From the NCBI GenBank assembly GCA_027923505.1, contig BROI01000011.1, positions 372,001 through 436,000 on the forward strand: 64,000 nt of DNA. Direction: 5' to 3'. The first letter of the stretch is position 1. Each line of letters opens with the position of its first letter. Source of the stretch: Mayamaea pseudoterrestris (lineage: Eukaryota; Bacillariophyta; Bacillariophyceae; Sellaphorales; Sellaphoraceae). The translations under genes and the position numbers were made by a program. Of this stretch, positions 8,668 through 19,238 are shown piece after piece. The notes below the pieces were generated by a model that was given only the letters and a program-made list of their open reading frames with translations, was not told where the DNA came from and did not search any database.

Positions 8668-10152
8668 ATGTCACCCGCTGTAACAGCACCACCAGCCTCC
8701 GGCAACGCGCAACAGAAATACATGCGCGGCTACGCCGCACTAGCGCAGCTCGGCCAACGAAAATATACCTTTCGAATACTGCTACCCTTTCTGCTGCTCA
8801 TTGCCTATGTATTTACGGAATCGTTGCTCCGCGTGAACATGGTCATGACGCAGCAAGACTTGGAGTCGCGGCGAACGTTTGGAGGCGAAATGCTGAGTTT
8901 GACAGAAATGATTACGCCGTACAAGGTTCCCATGCATACTTGTCGCGCCGGGGACCAAATTTTGCAAATGCCGGAAAAAGTTCCGGGCTTTTTGATTGTA
9001 AGTATATAGAAGGAGACGGCGAGACGAGTGCATTTTTCAAGCGGCAGAGTGACTTTATACTCACGTTGCGTCATGATTCTTTCAGGTCGGCGCCCAAAAA
9101 GGCGGCACGACTGCATTGTTTACATTACTTAATTCTCAAAAGGACGCCATGGGCTCGGAAGTTCCTGAAACTCATTTCTTTAATCATTACATTCATCAAA
9201 CTGTACGTCAATATTCGATTCGAGGGCGGAGCATTTTTGGACTGTCTCTGACGTGACATCCTTCTTTTATACCCAGCCTCCCGGCAAAAAGTCGCTCTCT
9301 CGAATAACAGACGACGACGTTTGCCTGCTACGAAATCATTACGTCAAAAAGTATTTTCATATTCAGCAATATCTTAATATGACTCGATCAGGCAAGCACA
9401 TTGTCGTCTTTGAAAAGACACCAGCATATCTCCGTACTCCTGGCGTTGCGGCCAAAATTCATCGCATCCTTGGTCCAGACTTGAAACTATTGGTGGTGCT
9501 GCGTGATCCCATTGATCGCGCCTTTTCCTACTACAGCATGATCCAGGAGCACGACGACCGGCAGTTTTGCTTTGGCCAAAGCAAGGCCAACTTGACGTTT
9601 GACCAGCTCGTGACGCGCGAGATTGAGCAACTGCAGCAGCTGGGCATTTCACGCGCACCGCCCATGAAAACGTACTCGGTCCGACGAAAGCTGGACCACT
9701 TGTTCGTGCCGCGCAACATGACGCAACGCTTGCAGTATCGCATGGAAAACAAGATTCGACAGAGCGCGCGCATTGGTTCCACACGACTGTGCGGCTTGTA
9801 CTGGAACTCACTATATATGGGTATGTACGCCATGCAACTAAAGGAGTGGATACAGTACTATCCGCTGGGAACGCATTTGAAGGTGATTCGAAGCGAAGCG
9901 TTGAAGGAGGATATGAAGCGAGTGTATGGAGAAGTGCTTGACTTTATCGGATTGTCCGCGGCCGAGATTGACGAGCAAGCGTTGAACCAAGACTTGAGTC
10001 CACAAAGTATGGGTTTGTTCAACTCGACCAAGCAAGAGATTAGCCCCGCCACGGAGCGTACCATCAAGTACCTTCGTAAATTTTACAAGCCGTACAACGA
10101 CGAGCTGGCTACCATGCTGGGCGAGGATTGGCGGAATGTCTGGGACAGGTAA
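8668..10152 (+). CDS. Type II membrane sulfotransferase
   Basis: Three exons (8668-8997, 9086-9202, 9277-10152) give 440 residues. Both introns have GTAAGT/GTACGT donors and keep the frame in phase 0. Residues 36-52 (RILLPFLLLIAYVFTE) form a single signal anchor, so the catalytic part should face the Golgi lumen. The first splice junction rebuilds the 5'-phosphosulfate loop FLIVGAQKGGTTA (about residues 107-119), which binds PAPS. The 3'-phosphate motif is VVLRDPIDRAFSYYSM. These are the two signatures of carbohydrate sulfotransferases of the heparan sulfate type. The acceptor (glycan, lipid or other) cannot be told. Choosing the first in-frame ATG at 8644 instead would add eight residues. 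The assignment to the sulfotransferase superfamily is firm. Confidence 0.88.
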
Positions 10153-10627
10153 CGATTGCACCATGCTGCTATAGAAACGAAACTGGCTGTTCACAGTCTA
10201 CAAGTCGAAGCAAATTTGCTAGTAGGAGTTCAGCTATCGAAACTCCCATCATCCAAGTGCTTGGTAACGCGACAGTGGGTAGCGGACACGCACGACTGAT
10301 TTGCTATTGCCCTCCATGAAAATGTCTCCTACCGCTCGGAACCCTTCGTGTCAACGGGAATGTCATAATCGAATGTTTATCGAAGTCATTGCATAAGGTC
10401 ATTTGATATTTAGGCTTATCTAGACGCTAGCTCGATGCGAAGTACGATGACTTTCCAATCATGCATGAAGCTTCACAAAGTTCATCCATTGATCCCACTT
10501 TACAATCGTCACAAGTCACAACCCAAGACATCGCCTTCGTCGAATCCATCAAACAAGCGTGAGACGAGGATCAACAACGTGAGGCAGTGACTGGATACAT
10601 CAGACGTCTGCAGCTTACTTATAAGCC
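10153..10627. other. gene-free stretch
   Basis: Between two same-direction genes; it should hold the sulfotransferase 3' UTR and the promoter of the gene at 10628. Nothing further recognised. Confidence 0.4.
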
Positions 10628-13600
10628 ATGCCTTCCGCTCCTCCAGTCCCTGTGCTATTCCCTGCCACCAAGCTCAAGCGCTTCCGCACTCTCAACGACA
10701 ATGCCTACCCTCTGACAACTTACCTTGCGAATGAGGAGGCTCAAATGATTATTTCCGAAGGCTTCGAGTCGGACGAACGAGACGCTTTGGTAACATTCCA
10801 AGCTTGTCAAGATGCGCTCGCCAAGTTTCCATTCTCCGTCGATGCCTTTCTCGAAGTCGCCTACTTGTACGAAACGTACTGGAACGATTTGGACAAGGCT
10901 CGGACATCCTACGAACGAGCCATTAAATGTTGCGAATGTCTATGGCCAGAATTGGAGCAAGTGCAAATAGAGTCAAAGGTTGAGCTGCATGAAATGAGAT
11001 TGCTCCAGCAGGCTTACTTCGGACTTGCCAACTTGGAGCTTGACCATGGAAACTTTGAACAAGCTTGTAGTCATGTCGCAATGCTTGAGCGACTTGATCC
11101 AGACGATGTATCTGGCAACAGAGCCATGTTCCATGACAAGTACGAATCAATCATGAATCCGACCGTTGTAGCGGATGAAGATTACTCGGACCAAAATAGC
11201 GACGCTGGATCGGATGCCAAATCAATTGAATCAGATGCAAATAGTTTCTACGACGACTCTGGAGGAGAGGGATATTCGGATGATGAAAGTAGCACTGGGA
11301 ATGAAAATTCTGTCGGGGACGATATTGACGAAGGAAGCAGCAGCAGTAACAATTTTGACAGGCGTGGAACAGCCAGCATTCCATCAACCATTCCGCTGAT
11401 AATCCAACCTGAAATCACTTCGACGACACTGCCTTTGCCGCAGCCTGCGAGAGAATCCAGTCACTCGAGAACACGAGCGAGCGGAGAGATTTTGCCGTCA
11501 CTAGCTTCCAAACCTGGATCGCCTCTGCCTTCGGCCTCGATTAGCAAAACATCGCTACGAAGAATCAATCGCTACATTAGCAAGCCGATGGTAGGAACTG
11601 TCGACAAAACATTGGCGACATCATATTTTTTGAGTGCCAATGTAAGCCTTGAAAATGGTGATATTGATGCCGCACTGGAGCATGCGAGGTCAATTTTGAA
11701 GGTTGATCCAAAGGATGAGTGCGGCTGCTTGTGGAAGTTCTTTGAGAAGTTTGTCCGGGCTAATTTTGAAGAGGAAGATATGGAACAGATTCTATCAGGA
11801 GGGCCTTCCTCGTGCGAATGCTATTTTCGCTATTGCTTTATCATTCTCGATATAATGAAATTGGAAAGTGGTGACGCTACTGTGGAAAAAGTGAACGAAA
11901 CGATTGTACGAGCATTGCGGACGAACCCGCTCGTCCCTATTTTACTCCTCTCGAATGAGGAATTACCTGACATTACGACGCAACAAGTAGCGGGTGGGTT
12001 AAGCGAAGCCATTTGGTACGTTAAGACTGACCTCGACACCTGGAGCGGTGTTGACGAAGCTTTACAATATATGCATGACGCTCGGTTTCAAAATGGTCCA
12101 AAACCACTGGATGATGGGTCAATACTAAAACGCCTGCTTGCTAAAGGCAGAGTCCTTGTCGATGTTGCATTTCCAGACACTGGCTTTGTCGAGACCTGGG
12201 AATGTACATCGCAAGGGACTCAGGAAAAGCTGCCGATGTCGGTTGATGTCGATCCGTCGAATATATCATGTTACGCCGTACCCGTTGAGCTCGATCGTGA
12301 AGGACGACGTTTAGAAGGCAAATGCATCATTTTCCCTTGGAGCAGTGTGAATAAAGTCCACTTCTGGCATTTGCTCTTTGCAGCACTTGATCAAGAAAGA
12401 GAAATAACTGCCGGAGGATGCGACAGCCCAGTAAATGACTCGGTCGACATGCAAAATACTACAACGAATGGCGTACTGTCGCCCAAAGCGACTGGCGAGA
12501 ATTCTCTGCCTATTCTTGAGGACAAGGCACGCACAATGTCTCGACCGGAAGACTTTTATACCTTTGCAATCAAGGCTCTCGATGAAAACGATACAGCTTT
12601 AGCCACTGAGCATGTCCGCAGCCTACTAGAGGTAGATCTTGAAGATGAGCTGGAGTACCTTTCGAAGATTTTTGAGGCGTTCATCCGACAAAAATGTTCC
12701 GACGATGATGTGCACAACACATCGCTTGTATGCCGTGAAAACGCCGAGTTGTTCTTTCGTTGGCGCTTCGTACTGCTCGATCAAGAGAAGGTTAACAGAA
12801 GGGATATCTCAGTCAAGGAGTTTAATGAGACAATTGTTCGGGCACTGGAGTTAAACTCATTCGTACCTACGTTTCTCCTCCAAGGAGCAACGAACAATAT
12901 ACTCCGCGGCCCTTTTCCTCCTGGATCAACTCGAGAAGCACAATGGTACGTGAACACTGAGATCGAGATATGGGATCGTAAACCAGAGGCTCTGGAGGCA
13001 ATATTGTTCGCTAGGTTTCGAAGTGGGTTGAAGCCCGACGACGACGGAGCACTGCTCATGAGTCTCTTTGAAAGATGCAAAGTGGTAATCAATGTCTTGA
13101 TTGATGGCAAGCTTGCCGATTACGAGTGCTGCATCGCAGCGCCCGATGGACATCAGATCCCGAAGGACCTATTCGTTAAAGAAAAATCCGCGGAATTCAT
13201 CTGCTATGCTATACCTGCTCATCATAGTGACGAGCAAGCATCCGCAGGACGCTGGCTGTCATTCAAATATGATTCCGTTGAGAAGGTACCGTTTTGGAAG
13301 ATCTTGATCGATTCAAAGTTCCTACTGGAGCGGAACAAAACCTTTACGAAGCCAACAATTGTTCGTGAAACCTCCGTGAGCGATTTGTCTGCAGGATCTC
13401 TCACGCCGAAGGAGTCGCTGTTGCGTCGAACCTTAATGCGAAGTTCCTTGTCAAATAAAACTCTTTTGGCTGCGAAGCCAGCTGTAATTTCTGAGAATGA
13501 GTCTAGTGCCTTGAAATTAAATATTAATCCGGCTCCCAGTCCTGGACGAGCTCATCAACAAGCACAACACCCGAGCAAGGGAAGTCGAGTTGCTTTGCTT

Positions 13601-13648
13601 CGAGATAAGCTCTTCGCTGCTGGAGGAAAGAAACCTTGTTTGAATTGA
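10628..13648 (+). CDS. Large TPR-like protein with an internal ~270-residue duplication
   Basis: A single open frame of 1006 residues begins at the ATG at 10628. The N-terminal part (about 60-160) has TPR-like helix pairs (VAYLYETYWNDLDKARTSYE; YFGLANLELDHGNFEQACSH). Residues 180-240 are acidic and Ser-rich. Then two homologous modules follow, about 330-600 and 640-905. They pair as ENGDIDAALEHARSILKVDP with ENDTALATEHVRSLLEVDLE, NETIVRALRTNPLVPILLL with NETIVRALELNSFVPTFLL, and ISCYAVPVELD with FICYAIPAHHS. The NP.VP.LLL plus EA.WYV pattern recalls TPR segments in ST7-like proteins, but I would not assign that family. The C-terminus is basic and Ser-rich. It lacks membrane segments and catalytic motifs; a scaffold role is inferred only from the TPR-like content. 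Confidence 0.75.
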   Translation: MPSAPPVPVLFPATKLKRFRTLNDNAYPLTTYLANEEAQMIISEGFESDERDALVTFQACQDALAKFPFSVDAFLEVAYLYETYWNDLDKARTSYERAIKCCECLWPELEQVQIESKVELHEMRLLQQAYFGLANLELDHGNFEQACSHVAMLERLDPDDVSGNRAMFHDKYESIMNPTVVADEDYSDQNSDAGSDAKSIESDANSFYDDSGGEGYSDDESSTGNENSVGDDIDEGSSSSNNFDRRGTASIPSTIPLIIQPEITSTTLPLPQPARESSHSRTRASGEILPSLASKPGSPLPSASISKTSLRRINRYISKPMVGTVDKTLATSYFLSANVSLENGDIDAALEHARSILKVDPKDECGCLWKFFEKFVRANFEEEDMEQILSGGPSSCECYFRYCFIILDIMKLESGDATVEKVNETIVRALRTNPLVPILLLSNEELPDITTQQVAGGLSEAIWYVKTDLDTWSGVDEALQYMHDARFQNGPKPLDDGSILKRLLAKGRVLVDVAFPDTGFVETWECTSQGTQEKLPMSVDVDPSNISCYAVPVELDREGRRLEGKCIIFPWSSVNKVHFWHLLFAALDQEREITAGGCDSPVNDSVDMQNTTTNGVLSPKATGENSLPILEDKARTMSRPEDFYTFAIKALDENDTALATEHVRSLLEVDLEDELEYLSKIFEAFIRQKCSDDDVHNTSLVCRENAELFFRWRFVLLDQEKVNRRDISVKEFNETIVRALELNSFVPTFLLQGATNNILRGPFPPGSTREAQWYVNTEIEIWDRKPEALEAILFARFRSGLKPDDDGALLMSLFERCKVVINVLIDGKLADYECCIAAPDGHQIPKDLFVKEKSAEFICYAIPAHHSDEQASAGRWLSFKYDSVEKVPFWKILIDSKFLLERNKTFTKPTIVRETSVSDLSAGSLTPKESLLRRTLMRSSLSNKTLLAAKPAVISENESSALKLNINPAPSPGRAHQQAQHPSKGSRVALLRDKLFAAGGKKPCLN

Positions 13649-13991
13649 GTTGATGCCCGAAGGCATTAAACCATGGCAACAATGCGCGATGTTAATATTT
13701 ACCCTAGAATAAGCTACATACGTTTCTCCATCATCTATAGACTCTAATACCTACCAACAGGTCTAGCATGTTTCTCGTGGAGGCTATCAGCCTGTTATCC
13801 TTATGTAGCTTTACTGTCAATCCGGATATCAGGAGCACGGTCGACACCTTATTAAACGCGTATATTACAATGGAATTGCTTCCAAGCCCGAAGATAATTC
13901 AACTTGTTGTATCATGTTACGATGAGAAGAGCATGTTACGATAAAAAGAGCTCACGGTATATTATAGGCAAAGGGAGTACGGATTACGTAG
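13649..13991. other. gene-free stretch between convergent genes
   Basis: An AT-rich stretch carrying the 3' regions of the TPR-like gene and the PPR gene. No open frame or repeat seen. Confidence 0.4.
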
Positions 13992-16883
13992 CTAGTTTGT
14001 ACGTGCGCGTTGACGCTGATCTACCCAACTCTCGTCGGTAGTATCGCGACACTTCTCAATTTCATGCCAGATGTGCCGCGTGGTGGGAATTCCGAGCTTC
14101 TTCATCTGCGCCAGTACTTTGTGTGCCTTTTTCGCCTTGTTAGGCGTGTTGCTGCGACTGAGAACACGAAGATACGCAAGGAAAGTGGCAACGGTGGGTC
14201 CTGCTTGAGATAAGCAGTCGGCTAATAATGATTGCGCACGATCCCATGTCTCGTCATTAGGATTTAGCTCGAGCGCAGAGAAACAGATAGTGTACGTGGC
14301 AACATCTGGTTTCGATTCACGGGAACCAAGTGCTTGCATCTTGCGGAGAATTTCTTCCGATCGAGTATTGGCATTGACCGCCTTCGACTGAACGAGCGCT
14401 TTTAATAGTGCATTGTAACAATAAGTGGTAGGGCCCATTCCTGTGTCCTCCATTTGATTCATCAGCTTTTCGATTCCGTCCGGGTCACCATGAGCAGCAA
14501 AGACGTTCATTACAGTCGCGAAATGAAACGGTGTAAGCCGACACATTTTCTCTCCTCCGCGGTGCCGCTCATCGAGTTTGTTTAAATACTCGAGCGCTCT
14601 TTGGGGTGCATCTTTGCGTCGGGAGCGCGACCAAGCATCAAGCACTGTACTGTAAGTCGTAGCATCAGGACAAATGGACGCTGAGTCGCCTAGGCCAAAT
14701 ATGCACTTCTCTTCCATAAGTTTGACAATTTCTTGAGCGCGAATAGGAGCTTCTTTGCGCTTCGACTTGGCCCAGCAGTTGAGCACCACATTGTATGTCG
14801 TCACATCCGGTTTAAGCGTCAAGTTTTGATCTTCGTAAAGCTGCGTCATTAGTTCGAGCATTGCTTCCGCTTTCAACGGTGCATCCCTAGATTGAGATCG
14901 TGCCCATGTTGTCATGAGAGTGTGTAATGTTTCTATCGTCGGCATGGCTTTGGAGTTTCCTCCTTTGACATCGTCGATCATTTGCTGGAAAAGCTTATCG
15001 GCTTGTTTGGCGTCTCCCAATTCTTTCAGGGAATCCAGCATCGCCGTATACAGTCTCACTGTCAAAACACACTGCTGTGCTTGAGCCTGATTGAAGTAAA
15101 ACTTGCAACGCTCTGCGGCCTTTTGGTTGTCGCCCGATGACATTCGCGCCATATTGTTCCATGCCGTCATGAGAGCAACGTAGGTTGCTTCCGTTGGCTC
15201 GAGCAACTCATCGCCATTGTCAAACCGCGTTTTCAAATCTTGGTAGAGTGCTTCCGCCTGTAGCGCCGCCTTGGCGTCTCGTTTGGCCGCCTGGGACCAT
15301 GCCAAGATAGCAATGTTGTACACGTAAACATCGGGTCGAGCGTTGGAGTTTAAACTTTGGTCAGTTGACTCCCACATTTCCTGCAAAATGCCCAGACACC
15401 GATCGGCAGCTCTAACATTCTTGCAACGGGTCAGTGCTTTCATAAGAGTGGTGTACGATAACTTGTTGGGCTGGCTCGTCGCATGAAAATTGTCCTTCAT
15501 TTGCTGCAGCAACTCTTCAACGTAGTCGACAGCTTGTGCATCATTTTGAGCAAGATTTGCCCACGCTTCCATCACCCTATTGTAGTGGTTTGTCCGTGGG
15601 TGAAAAGAAGCAAAGTGTTGGCTTGAACTTTCATCAACGTCTGCGTCGAATGCAAGCTCGCGGCAAACTTTGACAATGTGTATCATGGTTTGCGCCACGT
15701 CTTGCTTGTTTCCGTTGCTGGCATAGAGTGCATTGAGTATGTTGGTCAATGAGGTAGGCTGGAGACAAAACTCTGGCGAAAACGAGCTTGTTCGATAGAG
15801 CGCACAAAGTAGCTCGAGTAGCTGCTTGGTGCGATCGCAGTCACCACTTTTGGCACACGCCGTCATGACGGCGGCAAACATTTGCTGGTCTGGAAGAGCC
15901 TTGGTCGACGGATCATCCAAGTAATTGCGCGATAGTTCCTGCAGCGTATCAAGCGCAACGTCAAGTTGATTGTCAGCAATGAGTATACGAAGATAGTGGA
16001 AGTAAATGATGGAATTTGGTGAGGCGGTCGTTTCTTGAAGTGACTGCAGCAAGCCTTGCGCCTTGATGACGGCAAATCCGTAGGCTTGTTCGTGAATGAG
16101 AGACTCCAACACGCAAGAATATGAGACAATGTCTGGGACAATACTTGTTTCTTGTTTCATTGACTGAAACAGCTCCCAAGCTTCGCCCGGAGCCTTCCAT
16201 TTTGCAAGAACGGTCAAGGCCGCGTTCCAAACGACAAGGTTTGGCGAAATTGGCATCTTGTTGAGAATAACACGCACGTTGCTAGCTGCAAGGCTACGAT
16301 TCGGTGTAACTTTGGACATGAGACTCAGCAATATAGCAAAAGTTGCTTGTATATCTTCGTCATGGTTGTTTAGTTGACCTTGAATCCATTGATTTTTGAT
16401 CCAGTCGCAGACTTGATGAGAAAGATTGCTGACATTCAATAAAGCTTGCGTGCTGTCCTTTTCTTCCCTCCTTTGACGCTCCATCGAAATCTTCCACGCA
16501 TCGAGAGTGTGGTTGAGCAGTTGGAGTCTTTCAGTGACGGGAACCGAGTCGCTTTCTAAAATAGTTTCAAGTAGCTGTTTTGATTGACGCACGGCTGCTT
16601 CGTTCATTGGACGCTGCCGCGTCAACTGCAAGAGCTGCTCGACTGGAGTATACTCTGCCCCATTTTCCAAAGAATCTTCAAGTGGATTGCTAATTGTTGC
16701 ATTCTGGTCCATTAGAGCTGTTGCAAAACATCGCGCATCAGTCGTCCTTGTGACGGTGTATCGATCGTTCCGTCGTCGCGTACGTTTCGTACAAATGCCT
16801 CTTAGCTGACAGCTGCTCGTGGCGTTTAGTCTTTGAGTTACTGTTGAGATTATTCTTCCGGGTATTCGACTACGGGTCGGCAT
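13992..16883 (-). CDS. Pentatricopeptide repeat (PPR) protein, organelle-type
   Basis: The open frame encodes 963 residues from the ATG at 16883; the frame extends seven codons further but only to a TTG. The N-terminus (MPTRSRIPGRIISTVTQRLN) is basic, hydroxylated and without acidic residues for about 40 positions, as in mitochondrial presequences. From about residue 200 onward the chain is a series of 35-residue helix-turn-helix PPR units, for example SPNLVVWNAALTVLAKWKAP, KPDVTTYNVVLNCWAKSKRK, CPDATTYSTVLDAWSRSRRK and GPTTYCYNALLKALVQSKAV. PPR proteins bind organellar RNA in a sequence-specific way and act in processing, stability or translation. No C-terminal SMR, endonuclease or deaminase domain is seen. 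The target RNA is unknown. Confidence 0.88.
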   Translation of the reverse strand: MPTRSRIPGRIISTVTQRLNATSSCQLRGICTKRTRRRNDRYTVTRTTDARCFATALMDQNATISNPLEDSLENGAEYTPVEQLLQLTRQRPMNEAAVRQSKQLLETILESDSVPVTERLQLLNHTLDAWKISMERQRREEKDSTQALLNVSNLSHQVCDWIKNQWIQGQLNNHDEDIQATFAILLSLMSKVTPNRSLAASNVRVILNKMPISPNLVVWNAALTVLAKWKAPGEAWELFQSMKQETSIVPDIVSYSCVLESLIHEQAYGFAVIKAQGLLQSLQETTASPNSIIYFHYLRILIADNQLDVALDTLQELSRNYLDDPSTKALPDQQMFAAVMTACAKSGDCDRTKQLLELLCALYRTSSFSPEFCLQPTSLTNILNALYASNGNKQDVAQTMIHIVKVCRELAFDADVDESSSQHFASFHPRTNHYNRVMEAWANLAQNDAQAVDYVEELLQQMKDNFHATSQPNKLSYTTLMKALTRCKNVRAADRCLGILQEMWESTDQSLNSNARPDVYVYNIAILAWSQAAKRDAKAALQAEALYQDLKTRFDNGDELLEPTEATYVALMTAWNNMARMSSGDNQKAAERCKFYFNQAQAQQCVLTVRLYTAMLDSLKELGDAKQADKLFQQMIDDVKGGNSKAMPTIETLHTLMTTWARSQSRDAPLKAEAMLELMTQLYEDQNLTLKPDVTTYNVVLNCWAKSKRKEAPIRAQEIVKLMEEKCIFGLGDSASICPDATTYSTVLDAWSRSRRKDAPQRALEYLNKLDERHRGGEKMCRLTPFHFATVMNVFAAHGDPDGIEKLMNQMEDTGMGPTTYCYNALLKALVQSKAVNANTRSEEILRKMQALGSRESKPDVATYTICFSALELNPNDETWDRAQSLLADCLSQAGPTVATFLAYLRVLSRSNTPNKAKKAHKVLAQMKKLGIPTTRHIWHEIEKCRDTTDESWVDQRQRARTN

Positions 16884-17099
16884 GGTGAATTGAAAAGGAG
16901 GCAATTTATTGGATGAATCAATGCGTTGTTATCGTTGTCATGGTGAAGAAATTCTGCGGCAGCGAATGCGTGAGTGCAAAGCAAAACGTCATGATGTCAC
17001 ATCACTTCCCATTAACTGCATTTTAGCTAACAGTAAATGCGTTAAGTACTTTACTCGTACCGGACGACGTACTGTATTGCCAATTTTGGAGCGCTTGTA

Positions 17100-18480
17100 G
17101 CAAAAAGATGCACAAAATTGTCTGACTCATACTTGCAGTTAGTAAGCTGTACTCATTCTGATGCTCTATCACTATTATGTTTCTCTTCAAGCCAGCCTCT
17201 GCGTAGCACTCATCGCCATTGAACATATCCTCGTCGGCAATAAAGCACTGAAGTATTGTCGCAATGGCCATATCGTACTCCATGAAAAAGTTAGAGATCC
17301 AGAATGAAATCAGAAAGATGACGGCAAGAGGACCGCCAATCGAGTAAAGTTGGTTGTAAATTTCGTTCTGCGTCAGGAGCAAGTTCGCCCCAATGGTTGT
17401 CATGGAGCTGATGAAGAGCTTGCCAACAATCATCACTGCGGCCGAAACGTAGCTCACCGCAGTGATGCGCCGGGCGTTGCGAAACATGAGCCAAAACGAC
17501 TGCTGGCATGACTCGCAAAAAGACGTGTTGAAAATAGCCGTTTGAATGTACGCATTCTTGGAGATAAACTTGAGAAACTTTTCCAGACATCAAAAGCGGC
17601 ATTGGCAGCAGCAGAGCAAAAGACCGCTGACTTTTGTCTTTTCAGCCTTTGCGGCCGTTTGCATCTTGCAATAATCGCGCGCACCACTTGAACAATCGCA
17701 ATGAGAAAGGACCCAAACGCGCAAGTACCAGCGTTATAAAACAGGACTTGCCATATAGTCATCAAGACAGTCCAAACACAATGCTCATTCCCAGCGATCC
17801 ACCCAAACCAAAACCAAAGAAGTATTTGCGTGCCATGTGCACAAGTCCGTGAAGAGTCGCGTCCAACATTCCGCCAACGATGAATCGTCTTAAAAAGCTA
17901 GACTCAGTGACGCATTCGTTTGGTGCCGCATCGCTGCCAGTGCCTCCGCCGTTGACAAGCAACGCTGCAGCACCGAACGAGTGTCTCCAGCGTAGTAGGC
18001 GTAGCCAAGCCTCTGCGCACGAGGATTGGAAGCGTTGGGAAAGCATGACGCGTCGGTGCATTTAAATGTAGTTGACATATTGTTTTCTGGCGAGTAGTGC
18101 GGCGCCGTTGCTGCAAAGTCCAAGCCAATCAAGCTGCCAATGCCATGATTGGCTTGATAGTTTCCAGAGTATGTAATCAACGTATGAACACTGGCCGTGA
18201 CATTGTACTTGGTTTGATTCTGATTGGTAGTGCCGCGTGAATGTGGAAAAATTCAAGACATGACGAAGACGCCTCCCGAGAGTGAGTTCACGTAATATAG
18301 CAACGAATAATTGGCCATGTCGTTGAAACCAACGTTTGTGCCACAAACGTTGCCGCGATAGTCCATTGTACGTAGCGAACGTCTCCATGGTGAATGCTGT
18401 ATGCGCCAATGGCTGTGAGATCAATCCAAAAGGCGCATAGTAGTGTAAGGCAAAGTACGTCGGTGCAGTGACGATTATTC
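17100..18480 (-). pseudogene. Choline-transporter-like (SLC44/CTL) pseudogene
   Basis: Pieces of a CTL protein appear in order on the minus strand in different frames: RHCTDVLCLTLLCAFWIDL (N-terminal membrane helix), then DYRGNVCGTNVGFNDM with YYVNSLSGGVFV, then FFGFGLGGSLGMSIVFGL (second helix), then NAGTCAFGSFLIAIVQVVR, CLEKFLKFISKNAYI, SFCESCQQSFWLM and finally YDMAIATILQCFIADED. These are hallmark segments of SLC44 proteins. Reading is broken by a frame change near 18375, a TGA near 18254, a second frame change near 17675 and a TGA near 17591, where the family has a Trp before CLEKF. The stretch between the second helix and NAGTCAF lacks about five membrane segments, so an internal deletion is likely. 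Introns do not explain the TGA codons. The gene is a degraded but fairly recent copy. Confidence 0.85.
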
Positions 18481-19238
18481 GGTTGGTCCGTGAAAGTCAG
18501 CGGGTGCAATGAGCTTTTCTAAGTCGTATGAAACGTCCTTTTCTTGTGAAGGTAATTCTGATAAAGAGGACGGCATGAGTAGCGTAGTGGATTATAGGTT
18601 GCAGCTGTTTCATCAGCAGGTCAATTTGGCGGCTGCAATCCTGCATGTTGCATCGGCAGGTGATGTCATGGTCAAACATGACACGAAACGGCGCGTCGGA
18701 CGAATGAGCGAGCCTTGCGAGTACCGCACAGACGTTCTTATTGCGACAAAATTAGCCATTCTCAATACAAAGAACTCGAGTACCGGACAGACATTCGTGC
18801 ATGGAAACGTCGTCTTCGCTTCGACGAGGGCGTTTCGCGACAAAACACGAGACGAAGGAACCTTCGATTCCATCGCAGCAACGACTCGGGCACAAACTTG
18901 AGACGCATATACTCCCGCACACTTGTTCGGTTGTGCAGGAAAAGCCTGTGCATCAAGTAGACTCGATCTCTATACATTTGTATATCTTTCACTCTTTCAT
19001 TCATCAAGCATGCAGTCGATTGAAGGCGTTCGGTACGTGGCATTTTTGCATGTGCGACGTAGCGATTCCGACTCGAGAAGTTTGCAACGCACGAAGACAT
19101 GCTAGAGACGATTGTACATGAAGCAAGAGCAGTTTGGAGGCGGTTAGTGACTACAAGGTTTCATTTCGCCGCTGCTACATGCTTTTTGCATTTGATTCTC
19201 GTGTCACGACTCTCTCTCTCGCAATATTCTCATCCAAC
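18481..19238. other. gene-free stretch upstream of the SLC44 pseudogene
   Basis: Both strands have open frames of 60-130 codons (for example plus 18509-18901 from an ATG) but none shows a motif, compositional character or splice context I would call. It may contain the lost 5' end of the SLC44 copy and the 5' region of the coiled-coil gene at 19239. Confidence 0.35.

Noticed and set aside
17590-17592. In-frame TGA before CLEKFLKF as possible recoding (selenocysteine or reassigned codon)
   Set aside because: TGA ends other genes in the window (for example 2672), the family has Trp here, and the locus has further stops and frame changes, so it is a pseudogene.
18509-18901. ATG-initiated frame of 130 codons upstream of the coiled-coil gene
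   Set aside because: No motif, overlapping minus-strand frames of similar length, and overlaps the edge of the SLC44 pseudogene.
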